Shown here: piece by piece, positions 42,273-46,072 of the stretch | Position numbering within the stretch: position 1 is the first letter of the stretch | Layout: each line of letters begins with the position of its first letter | Source: an uncultured Erysipelotrichaceae bacterium | Lineage (GTDB): Bacteria; Bacillota_I; Bacilli_A; RFN20; CAG-826 | Direction of reading: 5' to 3' | NCBI GenBank assembly: GCA_902773005.1 | Contig: CACYCS010000041.1 | Coordinates: 1 to 46,072 of the forward strand | Length of the DNA: 46,072 nt | Program-made: the position numbers and the translations under genes | The notes under the pieces: model-generated | The model's database searches: none | What the model was told of the DNA's origin: nothing | The model's input: the letters and a program-made list of their open reading frames with translations, nothing else

Positions 42273-43172
42273 TTAAAGGGATTCAGGGAAATCTGGGAGT
42301 TTGCTTCCCGGCTCGGGGAAGCCGTAATCTGGGAGGGTGTTGTGGTAGTACTCTGTGACGAGTCTGCCCTCCGCTTTGCTGCCTACGCCGCTTGATGTAA
42401 CGGCTAGGTACTGCTCATGGGTTTCGAACCTCTTTAAGTTGAGATCCGTGTCCGTGTAGATGGTGAGGTGGCAATAGTCGAATGATGGGTAGCCAGCCAA
42501 GTTCGAGATGGTTTTCATCTGCTTTTGGTAGTTGGTGACCCCTCGGATTGGGTCGAGCTCAATCTCAATTTTGTAGCCATCGTCGGTTTTGGTTATTCCC
42601 GATGCGGGATCGCCTGACTTCGACTGATCCGTCAACATTGTTTCGGGCGCGACCACGTACACGAGCCCGACGGAGATGTATCTCCCCATCATCGCTTTGT
42701 AGTCGTCGTTGGAGTAGGTGACCTTGGTATGGGATCCATAATCGGCATCCCCGCCCCAGTAAGTATCGGTCGTGTCGCCAGAGCAGAACATTCTGTCGTA
42801 GAGGTTTACGATGCCTGTGGAATTGGATTCCTCGAAGTAATGGGTGTGGTCCTTCACTGATCTCGTGGTGATGACTTGCTTCACGATGGAAGCGAGCGAA
42901 TAGCCAACGCCGATGGAGTAATTCGTTTCTTCCCGCGAGAAGAGGTAGAACGACGCTTGGACCGCTTGGTCAGGTTTCATCTTCGAGTAATCTTTGCTGC
43001 TCCGCTTGATCGCCTCGTAGTTCCTGACTGCGGTATCGACGTCGATCTTCACTTCGTCGGTGAGGTATTCGGTGACGTCTGGCCGGAACGTTTTGCTGAG
43101 TCCGACCCCCGTTGCGATGCCTCCGCCGATTGCGACGGCGCCTGCTATGGACATGATGACAATGAATTTCAT
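42273..43172 (-). CDS. Membrane-anchored extracytoplasmic protein, first gene of the giant lipoprotein operon
   Basis: A 299-aa protein (from M at 43172) with an N-terminal Gly/Ala-rich membrane helix (residues 2-25), then an extracytoplasmic domain rich in Tyr, Thr and Asp and a Pro-rich end (FPEPGSKLPDFPESL). No family recognised. The frame is open to ATG 43211, which would add MRDKFCAAQGQAI; the helix position favours 43172. No Shine-Dalgarno is apparent for either. Tight spacing to paralogue A indicates a shared transcript and a shared surface role. Confidence 0.72.
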   Translation of the reverse strand: MKFIVIMSIAGAVAIGGGIATGVGLSKTFRPDVTEYLTDEVKIDVDTAVRNYEAIKRSSKDYSKMKPDQAVQASFYLFSREETNYSIGVGYSLASIVKQVITTRSVKDHTHYFEESNSTGIVNLYDRMFCSGDTTDTYWGGDADYGSHTKVTYSNDDYKAMMGRYISVGLVYVVAPETMLTDQSKSGDPASGITKTDDGYKIEIELDPIRGVTNYQKQMKTISNLAGYPSFDYCHLTIYTDTDLNLKRFETHEQYLAVTSSGVGSKAEGRLVTEYYHNTLPDYGFPEPGSKLPDFPESL

Positions 43173-43436
43173 AATTGCTTGGCCCTGGGCCGCGCAAAAT
43201 TTATCACGCATGCCTATGCGAGATATCTATCTATTTAGTTTCCGAAACGAAGAAAACCGATTCTCCAATTCGTGGAGTTCAAAAAGAGTTGATGCCATCG
43301 AATGAAATTGTTGACACTCTAAAAAAGGTAGATTTCGTGAAGTTAGAAAAATATGCCTTGTTCTCCTTTGAAAACCACTTGATTTTCCGACTTGCTTGGT
43401 CACCTTTTGAAAAAATGGGCAAAAATGCAATTTTAG

Positions 43437-43458
43437 GGGAGACGTGTAGCGAAATTTG
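43437..43458 (+). repeat. GGGACGTGTATC element, diverged copy 5
   Basis: GGGAGACGTGTAGCGAAATTTG keeps GACGTGTA and CGAAATTTG of the consensus, with two inserted bases and T-to-G. Confidence 0.4.
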
Positions 43459-43491
43459 CATCGAAATCTCTTAATGTGGCGCATTTTCGGC

Positions 43492-43497
43492 TATCAT
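43492..43497 (+). promoter_or_regulatory. -10 box just before the HTH gene
   Basis: TATCAT (43492-43497) would start transcription at 43504, one base before ATG 43505. The -35 is weak. Confidence 0.4.
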
Positions 43498-43504
43498 ATG
43501 TGAT

Positions 43505-44404
43505 ATGGGAGTTTATGTCGCGACTTACAGATCATTAAAAGAACGCCGAGCTGACGTCATTTGCTGCGATGCAACGTTCGACTTCAAAGAGACGGATCTC
43601 GTTCGAAAGTTGATGTTGGCTGGTAAAGGCGACTCTTTTTCGACCACCAAAGTGAGCGCTTATGGCCGATTCGACGTCTTAAGCATCGCTGACCTTTACA
43701 CCGATCATGAACAGCTGGCTCAATTGTTGGCAGCGACTGCTCCGTATGACTCGGTTGAAGTGATTCTAGATGAGGCGGAGGAGAAAGTTCGGTTTGTGGT
43801 GGATGGCTTGATTCCCTACCTGCGCGAGCTAGAACTATCCATCGGCTTTCTATTGCCGTCGTTAGAAAGCATTGAGAAATACCGTGCCTATTTTGAAGAA
43901 CGCGGCATTTATGTCTGTTCGGGCCACGTGGCCAAACTTTCGCCGAAACGCGCAAAGCCGCTGAAGCCCTCCGTTAGCTCAGGGACTTCCTTCGCATGCA
44001 TGGCCGCCTTTTGCGTCGAGAAGCCGTCGAAATATTTGGACATCATCCGTGGCGAGCCATTCCGCAAGAAGCTCATGCGTTATATCCAGAGGTCGAACAA
44101 GACGAACGTCGAGATTTATACTTCGGGCGGCATAACGCGCCAGGTGTTCTCCAAAATCATTTCTAAGGACGATTACCTCCCGAAGAAGGAAACGATCATT
44201 TGCTTGGTCATCGGCATGGAATTGAACCTCGATGATGCGTTGGACCTTCTCTCGTCCGCAGGGTACACCCTTTCGGATTCTTTGGTCTGCGATTGCGTCG
44301 TGAAGAACGCGATAGAGGAGGGGCGTTACGATCTTGATGAGATCAACGCCGAACTGGATTTCTATCGTGAGCCGATTTTAGGCTGGAAGCCCCGCGAAGA
44401 TTAA
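43505..44404 (+). CDS. Protein with a C-terminal HTH-like domain typical of macro-domain proteins
   Basis: A 299-aa protein. Its last 110 residues match a domain often seen at the C-terminus of Firmicutes macro-domain proteins: a Tyr-x-x-GGITRQVFSKI helix-turn-helix core, DYLPKKETI, ELNLDDALDLLSSAGYTLS and a final YDLDEINAEL...EPILGW. The first 175 residues show no glycine-rich ADP-ribose loop and I do not recognise them; a very diverged macro fold is possible. A VWA-domain gene follows after 74 bases, a recurrent neighbour type for such proteins to my knowledge. A sensing or stress role is inferred. Confidence 0.6.
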   Translation: MGVYVATYRSLKERRADVICCDATFDFKETDLVRKLMLAGKGDSFSTTKVSAYGRFDVLSIADLYTDHEQLAQLLAATAPYDSVEVILDEAEEKVRFVVDGLIPYLRELELSIGFLLPSLESIEKYRAYFEERGIYVCSGHVAKLSPKRAKPLKPSVSSGTSFACMAAFCVEKPSKYLDIIRGEPFRKKLMRYIQRSNKTNVEIYTSGGITRQVFSKIISKDDYLPKKETIICLVIGMELNLDDALDLLSSAGYTLSDSLVCDCVVKNAIEEGRYDLDEINAELDFYREPILGWKPRED

Positions 44405-44478
44405 TTGTCGCTTCCGAAGATACAACTTTTGATAGATATTCCTCCAAAATGGTTCCGCAAGTCAAAGGAGGATTATTC

Positions 44479-45063
44479 ATGAAGAAAGGTTGCACTGAAT
44501 TCGTCATCATATTGGATAAATCGGGGTCGATGCAGAGACTCGCCTCGGATGTGATAGGAGGCTATAACGCCTTGCTTGAAGAGCAAAGAAAACTGCCGGG
44601 CGAAGCATTCGTCACAACGATCTTGTTTGACACGACCTATGAGGTGATCCACGACAGGGTCGATATCAAATCCGTGGGGGACATGGATGCGAAAACATAT
44701 ATTCCGGGAGGATGCACCGCCTTGCTCGACGCGCTTGGAACCGCGATTGCAAACGTGAAGAGGAACCATGCCAAAATGGCGGAAGAAGATATCCCGGAGC
44801 ACGTCGTGTTCTCAATCATGACCGATGGACTAGAGAATTCGAGTTCCGAATACGATTACGCTTCGGTGAAGAAGATGGTCGAACAGCAAAAGAAGCAGGG
44901 GTGGGACTTCCTTTTCCAAGCCGCGAATATCGACGCTTTCGAGGAAGGCGGAAAACTCGGGATTAGCGGCAAAGACATCGCTTCGTTTGATGCGTCCCAC
45001 GCTGGGGTAAAACTTTGCTTCAGCGCCATGTCGGCCGAACTTCGCGCGAAAAGATCCAAATAA
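44479..45063 (+). CDS. VWA domain protein (TerY-like)
   Basis: A 194-aa single von Willebrand A domain without signal peptide, so probably cytosolic. The metal-ion adhesion site is complete: D13-K-S15-G-S17, the T in GGCTALLDA and D in MTDGLEN. Such small VWA proteins (TerY type) act with chaperones, kinases or phosphatases in stress modules. ATG 44479 is chosen for AAAGGAGG at 44464-44471; the frame is open to 44449. Likely partner of the preceding HTH-like protein. Confidence 0.88.
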   Translation: MKKGCTEFVIILDKSGSMQRLASDVIGGYNALLEEQRKLPGEAFVTTILFDTTYEVIHDRVDIKSVGDMDAKTYIPGGCTALLDALGTAIANVKRNHAKMAEEDIPEHVVFSIMTDGLENSSSEYDYASVKKMVEQQKKQGWDFLFQAANIDAFEEGGKLGISGKDIASFDASHAGVKLCFSAMSAELRAKRSK

Positions 45064-45092
45064 TTGGGAGGCGGTCAACCGGGTGATACAAT
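45064..45092 (+). promoter_or_regulatory. Leaderless-type promoter of the deacetylase gene
   Basis: TTGGGA (45064-45069), exactly 17 bases, TACAAT (45087-45092), then six bases to ATG 45099. The predicted +1 is the A of the start codon. Confidence 0.6.
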
Positions 45093-45098
45093 TTGGAC

Positions 45099-45758
45099 AT
45101 GGCGAAATATTTCGTATTCTCAATCGATGATGGAACGGTATTCGACCGTCAGACGATTGCCTTGTTCAACAAATATGACATTAGGGGGACGTTCAATCTG
45201 AATAGTGGTCTCCCGGGCTTTGTCTGGTATCTCGATGGCCAACCAATTGAGAGGCTGAACCTAGAAGTCTCGTTTCCTCTATATCAGGGCCACGAAGTCG
45301 CTAGCCATACCCTCACGCATCCTGACCTCGCTCTTTGCCCGAGGGAGGAGATGTACCGCCAAGTAAATGACGACGTCATGAACCTAAAAAGGATTTTCAT
45401 GCGGGACGTGACGTCGTTTGCGACTCCTTTTGAAAGTTGCGGCGATCGAGAAGCGGAGATAATAAGGGAAGTGCCAGGCATCACGAATATCCGTCTATCG
45501 GAAGTTGATGAAAGCTTTGCGATGCCCCGAGATCCCTTTCATATAAAGGTAACCTCTCTCAATATCGATCGCGCTTTGTATTTATTTGATGCTTTTGAGC
45601 GCGAGGCAGGAACCGCATTATTCGTCTATGCGGGTCATTCCTATGATTTTGCCTTGACGGATAGTTTTGGCAAATTGGAAACGCTTATCCGAAGAATCAA
45701 GGCCAATTCCGAGATAAAAAACGTTACGATGGGAGAACTTCCGCCATTGATCTTTTGA
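45099..45758 (+). CDS. Polysaccharide deacetylase family protein (NodB homology)
   Basis: A 219-aa carbohydrate esterase family 4-type protein that removes acyl groups from sugars. The catalytic/metal motif SIDDG gives D10-D11, and HEVASHTLTHPDL supplies the two metal histidines (SHTxxH). The C-terminal YAGHSYDF holds the third His region. There is no signal peptide, so it may be cytosolic or act on small sugars rather than cell wall. The ATG is at the predicted transcription start. The upstream VWA gene is 35 bases away but this gene has its own promoter. Confidence 0.85.
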   Translation: MAKYFVFSIDDGTVFDRQTIALFNKYDIRGTFNLNSGLPGFVWYLDGQPIERLNLEVSFPLYQGHEVASHTLTHPDLALCPREEMYRQVNDDVMNLKRIFMRDVTSFATPFESCGDREAEIIREVPGITNIRLSEVDESFAMPRDPFHIKVTSLNIDRALYLFDAFEREAGTALFVYAGHSYDFALTDSFGKLETLIRRIKANSEIKNVTMGELPPLIF

Positions 45759-45827
45759 CCGATTTCAAACACGGGACGCGGATTTTTGCGACAAAGTCAA
45801 CTTGATTGCGAAAAGGTTCGTTTTCCC

Positions 45828-45856
45828 TTGCACGGCTTGTGTTTCGGTGATATATT
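45828..45856 (+). promoter_or_regulatory. Strong promoter of the tRNA genes
   Basis: TTGCAC (45828-45833), 17 bases, TATATT (45851-45856). The start falls near 45863, 19 bases before tRNA-Val. Confidence 0.7.
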
Positions 45857-45881
45857 ACATAGGCGCGTTTCAGCGACCCGC

Positions 45882-45956
45882 GGATGCTTAGCTCAGCGGG
45901 AGAGCATCGCCCTTACAAGGCGGGGGTCGTAGGTTCGAAACCTACAGCATCCACCA
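45882..45956 (+). tRNA. tRNA-Val (UAC anticodon)
   Basis: Acceptor GGATGCT pairs with AGCATCC, followed by discriminator A and an encoded CCA (45954-45956). D arm GCTC/GAGC, anticodon stem TCGCC/GGCGG, loop CTTACAA with anticodon TAC, and T arm with GGTTCGAAACC are all present. Confidence 0.96.
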
Positions 45957-45989
45957 CTTAATTGGGTAAAGCGCGTTACATAGAAGCGT

Positions 45990-46072
45990 GGGTGAATAGC
46001 GAAGTGGCCAAACGCGGCTGACTGTAAATCAGCTCCTTCGGGTTCGGTGGTTCAAATCCATCTTCACCCACC
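45990..46072 (+). tRNA. tRNA-Tyr (GUA anticodon), 3' CCA cut by the window end
   Basis: Acceptor GGGTGAA pairs with TTCACCC. Anticodon stem CTGA/TCAG carries a loop with GTA. A long variable arm (CTCCTTCGGG) is typical of bacterial class II tRNA-Tyr. The last base of the encoded CCA lies beyond the window. It follows tRNA-Val by 33 bases and probably shares its promoter. Confidence 0.95.

Larger units (their letters stand above)
43212..43504. other. Divergent AT-rich intergenic region
   Basis: This region separates the minus-strand lipoprotein operon from the plus-strand HTH gene. It holds a GGGACGTGTAT-like element (43437-43458) and a -10 box at 43492. A perfect TTGACA (43311-43316) has no -10 at the right distance. 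A weak open frame crosses it (see rejected items). No clear promoter for the minus operon was found. Confidence 0.4.

Noticed and set aside
41332..42276. 314-residue plus-strand open frame opposite the larger lipoprotein
   Set aside because: The minus-strand frame has a ribosome site, lipobox and a paralogue; the plus frame is its shadow.
43311..43339. TTGACA as a promoter -35
   Set aside because: No -10-like hexamer at 15-19 bases downstream on the plus strand.
43175..43474. 99-residue plus-strand open frame across the divergent intergenic region
   Set aside because: It starts inside the minus-strand gene, lacks a convincing ribosome site and promoter, and resembles nothing; at most a gene remnant.
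45772..45790. CACGGGACGCGGATTTTTGCG after the deacetylase gene, similar to the recurring element
   Set aside because: Only GGGACG and a T/A-rich middle agree; too weak.
1..46072. CRISPR arrays, suggested by the WYL-like protein
   Set aside because: No regularly spaced repeats were found anywhere in the window and no Cas protein is encoded.
1..46072. Mollicutes-type code with UGA as tryptophan
   Set aside because: UGA ends miaB, miaA, pepF and other genes at expected lengths; Trp is encoded by TGG.

Overview
The window looks like a chromosomal segment of a low-to-mid GC Firmicutes (Bacilli/Erysipelotrichia-like) bacterium. Evidence: the gene order pgsA-cinA-recA-rny-ymdB-miaB-miaA follows the Bacillus subtilis pgsA-cinA-recA-rny-ymdB-miaB(ymcB)-ymcA neighbourhood; there is an RNA polymerase delta subunit next to argS; most genes carry AGGAGG-type ribosome sites; DUF951, a CIRCE box and class II tRNA-Tyr with encoded CCA are present. 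UGA is used as stop and not as Trp, so this is not a Mycoplasma-type code. No genus can be assigned from the sequence alone.

Layout. 1-9553: housekeeping block (phospholipid synthesis, PncC-type CinA, RecA, RNase Y, YmdB, MiaB with an extra C-terminal RicA/YmcA-like domain, MiaA, formate-THF ligase, DUF951). 9625-14452: two overlapping genes for large ATPase-permease (MacB/FtsX type) ABC proteins. 14597-21698: cold shock protein, YchF, IspF, ArgS, RpoE, DHH phosphoesterase, CysQ-like phosphatase, a small membrane protein, an Nfu-type protein and a small unknown. 21710-25782: two metallopeptidases (M3 and M32) facing each other across a perfect bidirectional terminator, and a ZIP metal transporter. 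26122-27150: an AT-rich, probably acquired regulator with RHH-like and WYL-like parts. 27232-31234: HtpG under a CIRCE element, and a divergent membrane-tethered endonuclease I with Ig-like repeats. 31265-34522: an Hpt plus REC-GGDEF-EAL pair divergent from a DUF697 membrane protein. 34719-43172: a three-gene minus-strand operon for cell-envelope proteins including two giant paralogous lipoproteins (about 1185 and 1299 aa) that match no family I know. 43505-45758: an HTH-like protein and VWA-domain protein pair, then a polysaccharide deacetylase. 45882-46072: tRNA-Val(UAC) and tRNA-Tyr(GUA).

The most unusual items are the MiaB-RicA fusion beside the RNase Y gene, the giant lipoprotein operon, a 20-bp element recurring mostly between genes (core GGGACGTGTATC), several genes whose -10 box lies 6-12 bases before the start codon (predicted leaderless or nearly leaderless mRNAs), and a shared pre-RBS leader motif in recA and the ABC operon. 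No CRISPR array, insertion sequence, prophage or rRNA was seen.
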